From assembly GCA_014382365.1 (NCBI GenBank), contig JACNJW010000028.1:154725-218724 (forward strand): a DNA stretch of 64,000 nucleotides, read 5' to 3'. The position numbers were made by a program, and so were the translations under genes. This document shows positions 8,361 to 17,688 of this stretch, in pieces. The notes below the pieces were generated by a model. The model was given only the letters and a program-made list of their open reading frames with translations, ran no database searches and was not told where the DNA came from. Positions within the stretch are counted from its first letter, which is position 1, and every line of letters starts with the position of its first letter. Origin of the DNA: SAR324 cluster bacterium (lineage in GTDB: Bacteria > SAR324 > NAC60-12).

Positions 8361-9581
8361 TTGGTTGGTGGCCTGGCAAGTCTGCTTTATTTCACTCTTG
8401 CCGGAGATGTCCTGAAAAGCAAAGAAAATGCTGAAGCAAATCTCTGGCGGGTTGCATACTGGAAAGCACCTATTCCGTTTCAAGGTGAGGTTCCGGAAAA
8501 CTTTCATCCTCTGGCCAGAGACTTGAGTGCAAAAAGATGCGCTCAATGTCATCCAACTCAATATGAAGACTGGTCTGCCTCTCTGCACAGCAAAGCTATG
8601 GGTCCGGGAATTGCTGGCCAGTATCCTCCGTTTTCCTCCAGCGAAAAAGCCGGCTGCGATGTTTGTCATGCACCAATGAGTGAACAGGCGGAAGAATTAC
8701 GAGTCTCCGGAGAATGGACCGCCAACACTAAACTTAATCAAAATCTGCAGCAGGAAGGTGTAACCTGTGCAGCCTGTCATCTGCGAAAACATCAGCGTAA
8801 TGCACCGCCGCAGCGAACCGGAAAGCAGGATGATTCGGAGTTAGAAGAGCTTTCGGCAGCTTTGCACGGAAAACCGTTGCGTACAAAGTTTTTTGAAACT
8901 TCAGAATTTTGCCGCGGCTGCCACCAGCACGAAGCAAATACACTTAAAATCAGTGGTAATACAATTGAAAACACTTACATAGAATGGCTAAAAAGTCCGG
9001 CCTATGATGCTGGAAAAACTTGTCAATCCTGTCACATGCCTGACCGAAAACATCTTTGGAAGGGTATTCATGATAAAGAAATGACTACTTCGGGAGTGAG
9101 AATTGAGCACACACTCAGTACTGAAAACCCAAAAACAGGTGAGGTATTCCGTGCAACTTTAAAACTAAGCAACACCGGAAGCGGACACCGGTTTCCAACT
9201 TACACAACTCCTGCAGTCTACCTGAAGGCAGCATTTTTGGATAAAGACGCAAAAGTCGTTTCAGGAGATTATTTTGAGCAACACATAATTCAGAGACGCT
9301 TGAATATGTCCAACTCTCCCTGGACCGAATATTTTGATACACGTCTCGCGTCAGGCGAGTCTGCTGAATTAGTTTTTGAGAAAACTATACCTCCGGAAGC
9401 AGTTCGTTTCAAGTTGTGGATTTGGGTCAAACCCGATCAATTCTATGAAGGTTTTTACAAAAGAATGATCAGCAACAAGCCAAAGCACGCTGGTCTTGCA
9501 CAATTTCAAGAGGCACTTGTTGAAGCAAAAAATCGCCAGTATGCTCTTTTTACAAAGGAATTAGAAATTTATGCCAATTAA
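8361..9581 (+). CDS. Pentahaem cytochrome c (cytochrome c554-like)
   Basis: The continuous frame starts at a TTG inside a hydrophobic helix, so the true start is probably the ATG at 8281 (see that entry). Counting from the TTG, five CxxCH motifs are seen: CAQCH 60-64, CDVCH 99-103, CAACH 136-140, CRGCH 184-188 and CQSCH 221-225. 'CAQCHPTQYEDWSASLHSKA' is typical of the cytochrome c554 / multihaem family. The last 180 residues have no haem motif and look beta-rich. It is likely a membrane-anchored periplasmic electron carrier. Its end overlaps the TVP38 gene by 11 nt. Confidence 0.88.
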   Translation: MVGGLASLLYFTLAGDVLKSKENAEANLWRVAYWKAPIPFQGEVPENFHPLARDLSAKRCAQCHPTQYEDWSASLHSKAMGPGIAGQYPPFSSSEKAGCDVCHAPMSEQAEELRVSGEWTANTKLNQNLQQEGVTCAACHLRKHQRNAPPQRTGKQDDSELEELSAALHGKPLRTKFFETSEFCRGCHQHEANTLKISGNTIENTYIEWLKSPAYDAGKTCQSCHMPDRKHLWKGIHDKEMTTSGVRIEHTLSTENPKTGEVFRATLKLSNTGSGHRFPTYTTPAVYLKAAFLDKDAKVVSGDYFEQHIIQRRLNMSNSPWTEYFDTRLASGESAELVFEKTIPPEAVRFKLWIWVKPDQFYEGFYKRMISNKPKHAGLAQFQEALVEAKNRQYALFTKELEIYAN

Positions 9582-10278
9582 CAACAAACAAATCCAAAAA
9601 ATTCTGCTTGTCGGAATTATTGCGGCCATTGTCGTCTTATTTTTCGTTTTCGATTTACAGCAGTATTTATCTCTTGAATATCTACAGGCTTCCAAAGCAA
9701 ATTTAATCTCATATTATCAGGAAAATCCTGTCTTGGTTTTGGGTGGTTTTTTTCTGATATACGTTGTGGCAACGGCCTTTTCTCTGCCGGGAGCAATCTG
9801 GTTAACTTTTGCGGGTGGTGCCTTGTTCGGCTTGACTAGCGGTACGATTGTGGTTTCCTTCGCCAGTTCGATAGGCGCAACGTTAGCAATGCTGATCGCC
9901 AGATTTTTGCTGCAGGACTGGGTTCAGAGTCGTTTTGCGACACAGATGAAAACCATCAATAGCGGTATTTACAAGGATGGCGGTTTCTATTTGTTCACCT
10001 TGAGGCTTGTACCGGTCGTTCCTTTTTTCGTCATCAATTTAGGTATGGGCCTGACACCTCTGCGTGCAGTCACCTTTTACTGGGTAAGTCAATTGGGAAT
10101 GCTGCCGGGGACTCTGGTTTACGTCAATGCCGGCTCGGAACTTGGAAAAATAACATCGCTGGGAGATATCCTTTCAGCCCCCCTGATTGGTTCATTTGTA
10201 TTATTAGGAATATTTCCGCTGTTGGTCAAAAAAATACTGGCTTACATTGAAACAAAGAGAAGTAAAGAAAATGGCTAA
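9571..10278 (+). CDS. TVP38/TMEM64 (DedA-like/VTT) membrane protein
   Basis: 235 residues, multi-pass. The VTT-domain signature is visible: 'FSLPGAIWLTFAGGALFG' and, after two helices, 'LFTLRLVPVVPFFVINLGMG' with the conserved R-x-x-P-x-x-P. The family is linked to lipid handling in bacteria and eukaryotes; its exact role here is unknown. It overlaps the cytochrome gene upstream (11 nt) and the oxidoreductase gene downstream (8 nt), so the three are probably co-transcribed. TVP38 next to a mercuric-reductase-like flavoprotein is a recurrent bacterial pair. Confidence 0.92.
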   Translation: MPINNKQIQKILLVGIIAAIVVLFFVFDLQQYLSLEYLQASKANLISYYQENPVLVLGGFFLIYVVATAFSLPGAIWLTFAGGALFGLTSGTIVVSFASSIGATLAMLIARFLLQDWVQSRFATQMKTINSGIYKDGGFYLFTLRLVPVVPFFVINLGMGLTPLRAVTFYWVSQLGMLPGTLVYVNAGSELGKITSLGDILSAPLIGSFVLLGIFPLLVKKILAYIETKRSKENG

Positions 10279-11707
10279 ATATGATTACAACCTGATTTCC
10301 ATCGGTGCCGGTTCCGGCGGACTTGTCAGTTCATTTATTGCTGCTGCGGTAAAAGCCAAGGTAGCCCTGATCGAAAAACATAAAATGGGCGGTGACTGCC
10401 TCAATACCGGCTGTGTCCCCAGCAAGGCCCTGATCAGTAGTGCCAAGGCAGTGCAAGTGCTGAAAAAACATGCACTATACGGATTGAAAAATGTCAGTTA
10501 TGAAGTAGATTTTGCACAAGTCATGGAACGGGTACAGGACATTATTGCCAAAGTAGAACCGCATGACAGTATTGAGCGCTATTCCTCTCTCGGTGTTGAA
10601 TGTCATACCGGAGAAGCCCGGATACTTTCGCCGCACGAAGTTGAGGTCAACGGAAAAATATTAACTACAAAAAGCATTGTCGTTGCCACTGGAGCACGAC
10701 CATTTGTTCCGCCAACACCTGGGCTTGAAGATGTTCCGTATTCACATTCGGACAATATCTGGGAACTCCGTAACCAGCCAAAGCATCTCGCGGTAATCGG
10801 CGGCGGGCCAATCGGTTCTGAACTGGCACAGGCTTTCCGCAGACTGGGCTCAGAGGTAACGATATTTAATCGTGGCCCTGGAATACTGCCGCGAGAAGAC
10901 ATGGACATGGTAAAACTTGTCTGTGATGTTTTTGAAAAAGACGGCCTCAATTTACTTGATGTAACCGAAATTGAACGGATTGAAAAACTGAACAACAGTT
11001 CCCGTATACATTTTTCAAGAAACGACAAAAAACAGTTTTTGGATGTAGATCATATCTTAGTGGCTGTTGGACGCAGGCCAAATACATCAGGTTTTGGTTT
11101 AGAAGAACTTGGAGTTGAACTCAACAAAAACGGAACGATTAAAGTTGATCCATATTTGCGTACAAATATCCGCAATATTTTTGCCTGCGGTGACGTAGCC
11201 GGACCATTTCAATTCACACACATGGCCGGACATCAGGCTTGGTTTGCCACCGTAAACGCCCTTTTTGCACCATTCAAAAAGTTTGCTGTTGATTATTCAG
11301 TCGTTCCCTGGTGTACCTACACCGATCCTGAACTGGCACGAGTCGGACTGAGTGAAGATGAAGCGAAGGCTCAGAATATTCCCCACGAAGTGACTACTTA
11401 CGGTCTCGACGATTTAGACCGTGCAATTACCGACCGTACTGATTACGGGAAAGTAAAGGTCATCACGCCACCTGGGAAAGACAAAATATTAGGTGCCGCA
11501 ATTTGTGGTGTCCATGCCGGAGATTTGCTGGCGGAATTCACTCTGGCCATGAAGCACGGAATTGGGCTTAACAAAATATTGGGAACAATTCATCCCTACC
11601 CCACCATGTCTGAGGCCAACAAAATGCTAGCCGGAGCCTGGCGAAAAAATCATGCCCCTGCCGGAGTTTTGCGTTGGCTGGAAAAATTTCACAGCTGGCG
11701 GCGCTAG
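10271..11707 (+). CDS. FAD-dependent pyridine nucleotide-disulfide oxidoreductase (mercuric reductase-like)
   Basis: About 478 residues from the ATG at 10271, chosen over 10247 because the protein then starts 'MAKYDYNLISIGAGSGG', the FAD Rossmann motif. The redox-active disulfide is 'GGDCLNTGCVPSKAL'. The NAD(P) site is 'LAVIGGGPIGSELAQAFRRLG', the second FAD motif is 'IFACGDVAG', and the His-Glu active-site pair is near 'HPYPTMSEA'. No N-terminal HMA domain and no C-terminal vicinal Cys pair are seen, so true mercuric reductase activity is unlikely. Substrate unknown. Cytoplasmic. Confidence 0.92.
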   Translation: MAKYDYNLISIGAGSGGLVSSFIAAAVKAKVALIEKHKMGGDCLNTGCVPSKALISSAKAVQVLKKHALYGLKNVSYEVDFAQVMERVQDIIAKVEPHDSIERYSSLGVECHTGEARILSPHEVEVNGKILTTKSIVVATGARPFVPPTPGLEDVPYSHSDNIWELRNQPKHLAVIGGGPIGSELAQAFRRLGSEVTIFNRGPGILPREDMDMVKLVCDVFEKDGLNLLDVTEIERIEKLNNSSRIHFSRNDKKQFLDVDHILVAVGRRPNTSGFGLEELGVELNKNGTIKVDPYLRTNIRNIFACGDVAGPFQFTHMAGHQAWFATVNALFAPFKKFAVDYSVVPWCTYTDPELARVGLSEDEAKAQNIPHEVTTYGLDDLDRAITDRTDYGKVKVITPPGKDKILGAAICGVHAGDLLAEFTLAMKHGIGLNKILGTIHPYPTMSEANKMLAGAWRKNHAPAGVLRWLEKFHSWRR

Positions 11708-11764
11708 CATTGACTTAGAGCTTGAGAATCAGATATTGCCGGTTTTTTAAAGCAAAGGAACATA

Positions 11765-12604
11765 TTGAAGCACTTAATTTTACTCACATATTTTGTATTC
11801 AATATTTGTGTTTCCTCCGGATTCGCCGCACCAAAATCTGAATTGTGGTCACGCTGGCAAAAACACAATCCACAAAGTAATAAAATCATAGAGCATTCTG
11901 CCTGGCAGAGTTTTCTGGACAAATATTTAGTCGTCAGTGATTTGCAGCCACAACTTCCTGCTTCCGGAATTAATCGTGTCCGTTACAATCAAGTCTCAAA
12001 ACAAGAGTCGAAACAACTCCAGAACTATCTCAGCACTCTTGAAAAAACTGCTGTTTCAAACTATGCACGATTAGAACAACGAGCCTTCTGGATCAACCTC
12101 TACAATGCAGCCACAGTCAATTTGATCCTTGAACATTATCCTGTTGAATCCATCACCAAAATTTCCTTCAGTTTTTTTAGTTTTGGCCCCTGGGATGAAA
12201 AATTACTGACGGTTGAGGAGGAAGAACTCTCGCTGAATGATATTGAGCACCGTATTTTACGACCAATCTGGCAGGATCACAGAATTCACTATGCCCTGAA
12301 CTGCGCCAGCTTGGGCTGCCCAAATCTACTGCAGCAGGCATTCACGGCTCAAAACACCGAATCGCTGTTAGATCAGGGTGCAGTTGAATATATTAATCAT
12401 CCACGTGGAGCAAAGAAAGATGGTAATATTTTACGTCTTTCCAAAATTTATGAATGGTATCAGGCTGATTTTGGCGGTAATGAAGCAGGAGTACTGAGGC
12501 ATCTACAGAAATATGCTGGCACTAATTTAGCAAAATCTTTGAATGCAGCTGAACTGGAAATCGAATATCATTACGATTGGCAACTGAATGAACCGAACTA
12601 CTGA
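11765..12604 (+). CDS. Exported DUF547 protein
   Basis: 279 residues from a TTG at 11765 with AAGGAA 5 nt upstream; no better ATG exists. A signal peptide covers about residues 1-22 (ending 'SSGFAA'). The body matches DUF547: 'RAFWINLYNAATVNLIL', 'WDEKLLTV', 'LSLNDIEHRILRP', and 'HYALNCASLGCPNL' with the conserved Asn-Cys-x-Ser. The Cys and His pattern suggests a thiol-enzyme fold, but the activity is not established. It follows TVP38 and the oxidoreductase closely, and the three probably act in one process. Confidence 0.9.
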   Translation: MKHLILLTYFVFNICVSSGFAAPKSELWSRWQKHNPQSNKIIEHSAWQSFLDKYLVVSDLQPQLPASGINRVRYNQVSKQESKQLQNYLSTLEKTAVSNYARLEQRAFWINLYNAATVNLILEHYPVESITKISFSFFSFGPWDEKLLTVEEEELSLNDIEHRILRPIWQDHRIHYALNCASLGCPNLLQQAFTAQNTESLLDQGAVEYINHPRGAKKDGNILRLSKIYEWYQADFGGNEAGVLRHLQKYAGTNLAKSLNAAELEIEYHYDWQLNEPNY

Positions 12605-12638
12605 ATTGATCAGGCAAAGGAAACAGGAAAATATAGTC

Positions 12639-13556
12639 TTAATCCAACTCAGCTTCAAAGCAAACTTTGCCTTCAAATGATTCTCCCGGAAGCAGTTTCT
12701 TTGCTCCATGTCCAGACTCTCCACGATCCAGCATATTGAAGGCATCTGTCACATGACTAACTGGCTCTACACAAAAATACTCCTCCTCTGCAGGAGTGAA
12801 AACGACCAGATAATCCAACGGAGCAGCTGCAGTAATTTTTAAGTTAGCCCTCCATTCCGGCCATGAAATCAGGACTTCACGATTCCAGCCGCTGAAAAGA
12901 TTATCCATTGACTGCTGACCGACAAGCAAACCTTGATTCAACAATTCTGTTTCAGGAACCTTCTCCAAACTCAAAGGCATGTTTTCAGCATCATTGACCC
13001 ACATTTTTTCTGTTTTAGTTGTAATTGTTGCCAGAGGAGTTCGCACAAAGTAAGGATGAAATCCCAAACCCACCGGCATTGCAGTCTTGCCGGTGTTGGT
13101 GATTTGCAGCGTGAGTGTCAGACCAGAATCCCTCAATTCAAAAACCTGCCGGACCAGATAAGAAAACGGCCATTCATCAGCAGGATAACTATACTCTATG
13201 ACTACCCTGTCTTCAGATTTTTCAGTTAGAGTCCAAGGTACTTTCCAGCCGTGTCCGTGTATGCTGTGTACTTCAGGAGCAAAATTCAGCGGTAGTTTTA
13301 TTTCCTGTCCTTGAAACGAAAACTGTCCGTTACGGATTCGATTGGAAAAAGGAACCAGCGGGAAGCAACTCATTTCAAGAGGATCCTGTTTTGCCTTCCC
13401 TGCATGTGATACCGGCCGCAATAAATCTATAGAATGTTCTGCAGTAGTCAGACTATAACGGCTGATACAACCACCGGTCTCAGGTATAATTTGCAGCAGA
13501 GCAGTTCCGGAATGTAAAGAGACAACTTTTTCTTTCAGCTCTTTTTTAAAATACAT
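12639..13556 (-). CDS. Aldose 1-epimerase (galactose mutarotase-like)
   Basis: About 305 residues from the ATG at 13556 (a TTG at 13571 would add five). Family landmarks are 'FPLVPFSNRIRNGQFSFQG', the catalytic-type His in 'HSIHGHGWKVPW', 'GLGFHPYF' with a second His, and the C-terminal 'FCVEPVSHVTDAFN' where the conserved Glu lies. Mutarotases interconvert alpha and beta sugar anomers in the cytoplasm. It is convergent with the DUF547 gene, with only 34 bp between stops. No sugar operon is nearby, so its substrate is unknown. Confidence 0.9.
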   Translation of the reverse strand: MYFKKELKEKVVSLHSGTALLQIIPETGGCISRYSLTTAEHSIDLLRPVSHAGKAKQDPLEMSCFPLVPFSNRIRNGQFSFQGQEIKLPLNFAPEVHSIHGHGWKVPWTLTEKSEDRVVIEYSYPADEWPFSYLVRQVFELRDSGLTLTLQITNTGKTAMPVGLGFHPYFVRTPLATITTKTEKMWVNDAENMPLSLEKVPETELLNQGLLVGQQSMDNLFSGWNREVLISWPEWRANLKITAAAPLDYLVVFTPAEEEYFCVEPVSHVTDAFNMLDRGESGHGAKKLLPGESFEGKVCFEAELD

Positions 13557-13686
13557 AGTCAATATTTTCAATGTTGTAAGAATATGCTAAAATTAGCGAC
13601 TTAATGCAAAACGGCAGAACCCAGGGCAGCAGTTCCTCTGTTGAAATAATATTTTTGTGCAGACAAAACTTAGCTGACAGAATAGC

Positions 13687-13875
13687 ATGCGTGGACTGTT
13701 TAAGGCAATTTTGCTGACATCACTGATTGTAGGAGCAATTATTCTTCCAGCCTATATTTGGAAAAGTATTGATCCTGAATCTTATGAGAATTTTTTGTTG
13801 CACAGCGTTTCACCAATGTCACAGCAGAGTCGCAATTCGATTTTGCGGCAGCGTAACCTGAATCCAGTGCCCTGA
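13687..13875 (+). CDS. Small single-pass membrane protein
   Basis: 62 residues: MRGLFK, a hydrophobic helix at about residues 7-25 (AILLTSLIVGAIILPAYIW), then a polar tail rich in Ser, Gln and Arg. The basic start and clear helix make it look like a real inner-membrane protein, although it has no strong Shine-Dalgarno and no recognised family. It precedes the ynjBCD-like genes by 56 bp on the same strand and may belong to that operon. Confidence 0.5.
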   Translation: MRGLFKAILLTSLIVGAIILPAYIWKSIDPESYENFLLHSVSPMSQQSRNSILRQRNLNPVP

Positions 13876-13931
13876 AGCAGTTAGCTGAAGTACTTGGCAT
13901 TAACCTATCACCTTTAATATAATATTCTATT

Positions 13932-15182
13932 ATGAAATTATCCTCAGTATTACATACATCTTTCAAAAAATATAATTTAGCAAAACTCTCTCAAATTTTG
14001 ATTCTGCAGTTAATAATATTATATTTAATCCCTTTTTCAGCATTCGCAACTTCATGGCAGGAAATAAAAAAACAGGGAAAAGGGCAAACTGTTTATTGGA
14101 ATGCCTGGGGTGGTTCCGAAGAAATCAATGCTTACATAAACTGGGTTGGCAGCAGAGTCAAAGAAGAATATGGAGTCACTCTAAAGCACGTTAAACTGGC
14201 AAGTACTGCTGATGCTGTTTCAAGAGTTCTGGCAGAAAAAGCGGCGGGACGTACCAACAATGGTTCTGTAGATCTGATTTGGATCAATGGTGAAAATTTT
14301 GCAAAAATGAAGGAAAACGGGTTGCTTTTTGGTCCCTTTACAAAACAGCTGCCAAATTTCAAACTTGTTGATTTTGCAGGAAAACCGACGACACTGCTTG
14401 ATTTTCATATTGCGGTTGATGGTTATGAAGCACCATGGGGTATGGCAAAATTCAACTTCGTTTATAATTCAGCCCGGGTCACAGCAACTCCTGATAGTAT
14501 TCCGCAGCTTCTGAAGTGGGCCAAGTCTAATTCCGGTCGCTTCAGCTATCCGCATGTAAGCGATTTTCTAGGTTCCACCTTTCTTATGCAGGCTCTGATG
14601 GAGTTGGCAGATAATCCTCAAGATCTGGGAGAGGCAGTAAAAAGCGATGCACATTTCAGCAAGGTTTCAGCACCGCTTTGGAGTTTTCTGGAGCAACTGC
14701 ATCCGTATCTCTGGCGTAAAGGGAAAAGTTTTCCTGCCAGCAGTTCTGTGCAAAAGCAAATGCTGAATGACAGTGAGCTGGACATTGCACTATCCTTCAA
14801 TCCTTCTGCCACTTCCGCGGCAATTGCCAACGGCACACTGCCGGAAAGTGCCCGGACCTTCGTGCTCAAAAAAGGTACAATCGGTAACACGCACTTTGTA
14901 GCAATTCCTTTTAATTCCGGTTCAAGTCAGGCTGCAATGTTGGTTGCAGATTTCCTGATGAGTCCTGAAGCACAAATGAAAAAACAAAACCCGAAAATCT
15001 GGGGAGACAGTACTGTGCTGTCAGTTGCCAAACTTTCTGCTGCAGATCAACAAAAATTCAAAAACCTGCCTCTTGGAGTTGCCACTTTGCAGCCGGAAAA
15101 ACTTGGGCCAACTCTGCCGAATCCACATCCGGACTGGAAAAACAGACTTGATGCAGAATGGGAGCGACGCTACGGTCAGTGA
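13932..15182 (+). CDS. ynjB: ABC transporter substrate-binding protein, YnjB type
   Basis: 416 residues with a signal region ending near 'FSAFATSWQEI'. The start of the mature part, 'GQTVYWNAWGGSEEINAYINW', and 'DLIWINGENFAKMKENGLLFGPF' are characteristic of YnjB, a periplasmic binding protein related to thiamine/iron-type solute receptors. It is the first gene of a ynjB-ynjC-ynjD set with overlapping or touching frames. The solute is not established for the family. Conserved gene order makes the assignment firm even though the function is not. Confidence 0.92.
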   Translation: MKLSSVLHTSFKKYNLAKLSQILILQLIILYLIPFSAFATSWQEIKKQGKGQTVYWNAWGGSEEINAYINWVGSRVKEEYGVTLKHVKLASTADAVSRVLAEKAAGRTNNGSVDLIWINGENFAKMKENGLLFGPFTKQLPNFKLVDFAGKPTTLLDFHIAVDGYEAPWGMAKFNFVYNSARVTATPDSIPQLLKWAKSNSGRFSYPHVSDFLGSTFLMQALMELADNPQDLGEAVKSDAHFSKVSAPLWSFLEQLHPYLWRKGKSFPASSSVQKQMLNDSELDIALSFNPSATSAAIANGTLPESARTFVLKKGTIGNTHFVAIPFNSGSSQAAMLVADFLMSPEAQMKKQNPKIWGDSTVLSVAKLSAADQQKFKNLPLGVATLQPEKLGPTLPNPHPDWKNRLDAEWERRYGQ

Positions 15183-16888
15183 ATTATCTTTCTGTTTTTC
15201 AAAGACTCACCCAACTGCTGTTGCTGCTTCCCATTGCAGCAGGACTGCTGGGAGCCTTCTTCCCAGCGTTTGGATATTTTCCTGAGATTGGCGGAAATCA
15301 ATTAAATATTGACGTTTTCCGGGAATTACTGAAACAACCCGCACTACCGCATTCAGTCCGGCTGACTATTTTTTCCGGAATCACGGCAACATTAATTTCG
15401 CTCTGCTTTGCACTTGCTTTGGCAGCCATGTTTTCGCAGGTTGAATATTCAAGTCAGTCAAAACTAAAATTCAACCGTTTGTTTCTCATGATGAGACGCG
15501 GCTTGATTCCATTGATTGCCGTTCCTCATGCTGCAATGGCACTGGGACTGGTTTTTTTGATTGCACCAAGCGGTTGGCTGATTCGCTGGGTTTCTTTTTC
15601 GCTCATGGGCTGGGATACACCTCCTGAATTAATTTCTGTACAGGACCCCCTGGGTTTGAGTTTGATTTTCGGTCTGGTCCTGAAAGAGACACCTTATTTG
15701 CTCTTGATGATTCTGGCTGCTTTACCGCAAATCCGTGCAGCGGAATATTTGCGTATAGGACAATCGCTGGGTTATGGTGCCTTCCGAAGTTGGCTGAAAC
15801 TTATTTTACCGCAAGTTTATCCTCTGATTCGGCTACCTGTTTTTGCCGTACTGGCCTTTTCTTTGTCGGTAGTTGATGTTTCACTGATTCTGGGACCAAC
15901 CACACCTCCAACACTCTCCGTGCTGATTTTACGCTGGCTGGATAATCCGGATTTATCAATGCGTTTCTTTGCTTCAGCAGGAGCAATTTTATTATTGGGT
16001 ATCACACTTGGATCACTCTTATTTTGGCGGATTGCAGAATGGTTCGTTTTAAATAAATTTCGCAAATGGTTGACAAACGGCAAACGTGGTTCAGATAATG
16101 AAGCAGCAACAGCAGTATTTGTCAGCGGCTTTTTCCTGATTACAACAGCCTTTTTAAGCCTGCTGGCTTTGGCCTTCTGGTCTCTTTCATTACGCTGGCC
16201 CTATCCGCATGTTTTGCCGCAGACCTGGACATTTAGAAATTGGGAACGGCATTGGAACAGTTTACAGGAAACAGCAATGACTACTTTGGAAGTTGGAATA
16301 CTTACTGTTGTACTTGCCTTGATTTTAGTAGTTGCTTGTCTGGAGAATGAGCAGTGGAGACGTGCCAGGTTTTCAATCCGTTCAGAGTGGTTGTTATATT
16401 TACCTTTGCTTATTCCGCAGGCCACCTTTCTGCTTGGAGTCCAAATATTGGCTGTACGTTTTGAGTTGGATGGAACGTTTTTACTGTTGGTTTGGAGCCA
16501 TCTGTTGTTTGTGCTACCTTATGTTTTTCTGACACTGGCTGATCCCTGGCGAAAATTGGACAGACGTTACCCAATTATTGCACAATGCCTTGGTGCTTCA
16601 CCGCTGCAGATTTTGTTCAGGGTCAAGCTGCCTTTACTTTTAAAACCTCTGCTTGTTGCGGCGGCCATCGGTTTTGCAGTCAGTGTCGCACAGTATCTGC
16701 CCACTATTTTTGCAGGAGGTGGACGCTTTAGTACACTTACCACGGAAGCAGTCAGCTATGCGGCAGGAGCAGACCGGCGTGTGATTGGCGTCTATGGTTT
16801 TTTGCAGGCCTTATTTCCCTGGCTTGCACTTTTACTGGCTTTATCAGTTCCACGCTGGCTTTATAGGAACCGTGCAGATTTATCTTAA
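15158..16888 (+). CDS. ynjC: ABC transporter permease, YnjC type (fused double permease)
   Basis: 576 residues with about 12 transmembrane segments in two similar halves; each half carries an EAA-type loop ('LRIGQSLGYGAFRSWLKLIL' and 'IIAQCLGASPLQILFRVKL'). Fused permeases of this type serve YnjBCD and iron/thiamine-like importers. The ATG at 15158 overlaps ynjB by 25 nt; a GTG at 15179 overlapping the ynjB stop as GTGA is an equally good coupled start. It ends 5 bp before ynjD. Confidence 0.92.
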   Translation: MGATLRSVNYLSVFQRLTQLLLLLPIAAGLLGAFFPAFGYFPEIGGNQLNIDVFRELLKQPALPHSVRLTIFSGITATLISLCFALALAAMFSQVEYSSQSKLKFNRLFLMMRRGLIPLIAVPHAAMALGLVFLIAPSGWLIRWVSFSLMGWDTPPELISVQDPLGLSLIFGLVLKETPYLLLMILAALPQIRAAEYLRIGQSLGYGAFRSWLKLILPQVYPLIRLPVFAVLAFSLSVVDVSLILGPTTPPTLSVLILRWLDNPDLSMRFFASAGAILLLGITLGSLLFWRIAEWFVLNKFRKWLTNGKRGSDNEAATAVFVSGFFLITTAFLSLLALAFWSLSLRWPYPHVLPQTWTFRNWERHWNSLQETAMTTLEVGILTVVLALILVVACLENEQWRRARFSIRSEWLLYLPLLIPQATFLLGVQILAVRFELDGTFLLLVWSHLLFVLPYVFLTLADPWRKLDRRYPIIAQCLGASPLQILFRVKLPLLLKPLLVAAAIGFAVSVAQYLPTIFAGGGRFSTLTTEAVSYAAGADRRVIGVYGFLQALFPWLALLLALSVPRWLYRNRADLS

Positions 16889-16893
16889 ATAAT

Positions 16894-17517
16894 ATGCTGA
16901 AATTAGAAAATATTTCTTTAATAATAAACAGTAAAGCGCTTTTCACTGCACTCAACATTGAAGTGCATGCAGGACAGGTAACTACTGTCATGGGACCCAG
17001 CGGTTCGGGAAAATCCAGTTTGCTTGCACATTTGTGTGGAACCCTGGCTCCGGTTTTTCAGACCTCCGGAAAAATTAGTCTGCATGACAGGGTTATAAAT
17101 AATCTACCTCCTGAAGCCAGAAAAATTGGTATCTTATTCCAGGATGATTTACTTTTTCCACATTTATCAGTTGGTGAAAACCTGGCATTTGCTCTTCCTG
17201 CAATAATTAAACACAGAGAGCGTAAAAATATAATCGAACAAGCCCTGCAGGAAATCGAACTTAGCGGTATGTCGGAGCGGGATCCGGCAGGTTTATCCGG
17301 AGGCCAGCGCGCAAGAGTTGCCTTGATGCGTACTTTGCTGGCAGAGCCGCAAGCACTATTGCTGGATGAACCATTTTCAAAACTCGATCTGGAATTAAGA
17401 GGCAGGTTTCGGGAACTGGTTTTTAGTCATGCAGAAAAAAACAACCTTCCTGTCTTGTTGGTAACACATGATCCTGCAGATGCAAAGGCTGCCGGAGGCC
17501 CCATAATAACTCTCTGA
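16894..17517 (+). CDS. ynjD: ABC transporter ATP-binding protein, YnjD type
   Basis: 207-residue ATPase. Walker A is 'GPSGSGKSSL' (about residues 35-44), the Q-loop is 'ILFQDDLLFPHL', the signature is 'LSGGQRARVALMR', Walker B is 'ALLLDEPFSKLD', and the switch His is in 'LLVTHDPADA'. All catalytic elements are intact. It is short for an ABC ATPase and lacks a regulatory C-terminal domain, as YnjD does. It powers the YnjC permease from the cytoplasmic side. Confidence 0.94.
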   Translation: MLKLENISLIINSKALFTALNIEVHAGQVTTVMGPSGSGKSSLLAHLCGTLAPVFQTSGKISLHDRVINNLPPEARKIGILFQDDLLFPHLSVGENLAFALPAIIKHRERKNIIEQALQEIELSGMSERDPAGLSGGQRARVALMRTLLAEPQALLLDEPFSKLDLELRGRFRELVFSHAEKNNLPVLLVTHDPADAKAAGGPIITL

Positions 17518-17594
17518 TTTTCATTTCTTCACCAACCCTTTTTCATTTCGTCATTCCAAGAATTATGGAGAAATGAGCTGAATTCATTTTCTTG

Positions 17595-17679
17595 AATTTA
17601 GTATCGTGTTCCCTTAATTTGGGATTATCTCTACTTTGAAAAGGGATTCTGAATAATTAAGTATCGTGTTCCCTTAATT
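17595..17679. repeat. Two 25-bp direct repeats, 60 bp apart
   Basis: The sequence AATTxAGTATCGTGTTCCC then TTAATT occurs at 17595-17619 and 17655-17679 and differs at one base. The spacing of exactly 60 bp is near six helical turns, as for two operator copies on one DNA face. The pair lies in the 171-bp gap between ynjD and the TonB-like gene, right before the latter's start. It could be a regulator site or the trace of a small element. Confidence 0.85.
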
Positions 17680-17688
17680 CGCAATTTC

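Noticed and set aside
10271..11707. Mercuric reductase merA
   Set aside because: No HMA domain, no C-terminal Cys pair and no other mer genes; called only as a disulfide oxidoreductase.
13876..13931. Riboswitch before ynjB
   Set aside because: Only 56 bp are available and no known riboswitch core is visible.
14618..14890. Minus-strand frames inside ynjB
   Set aside because: Shadow frames of a well-supported gene.
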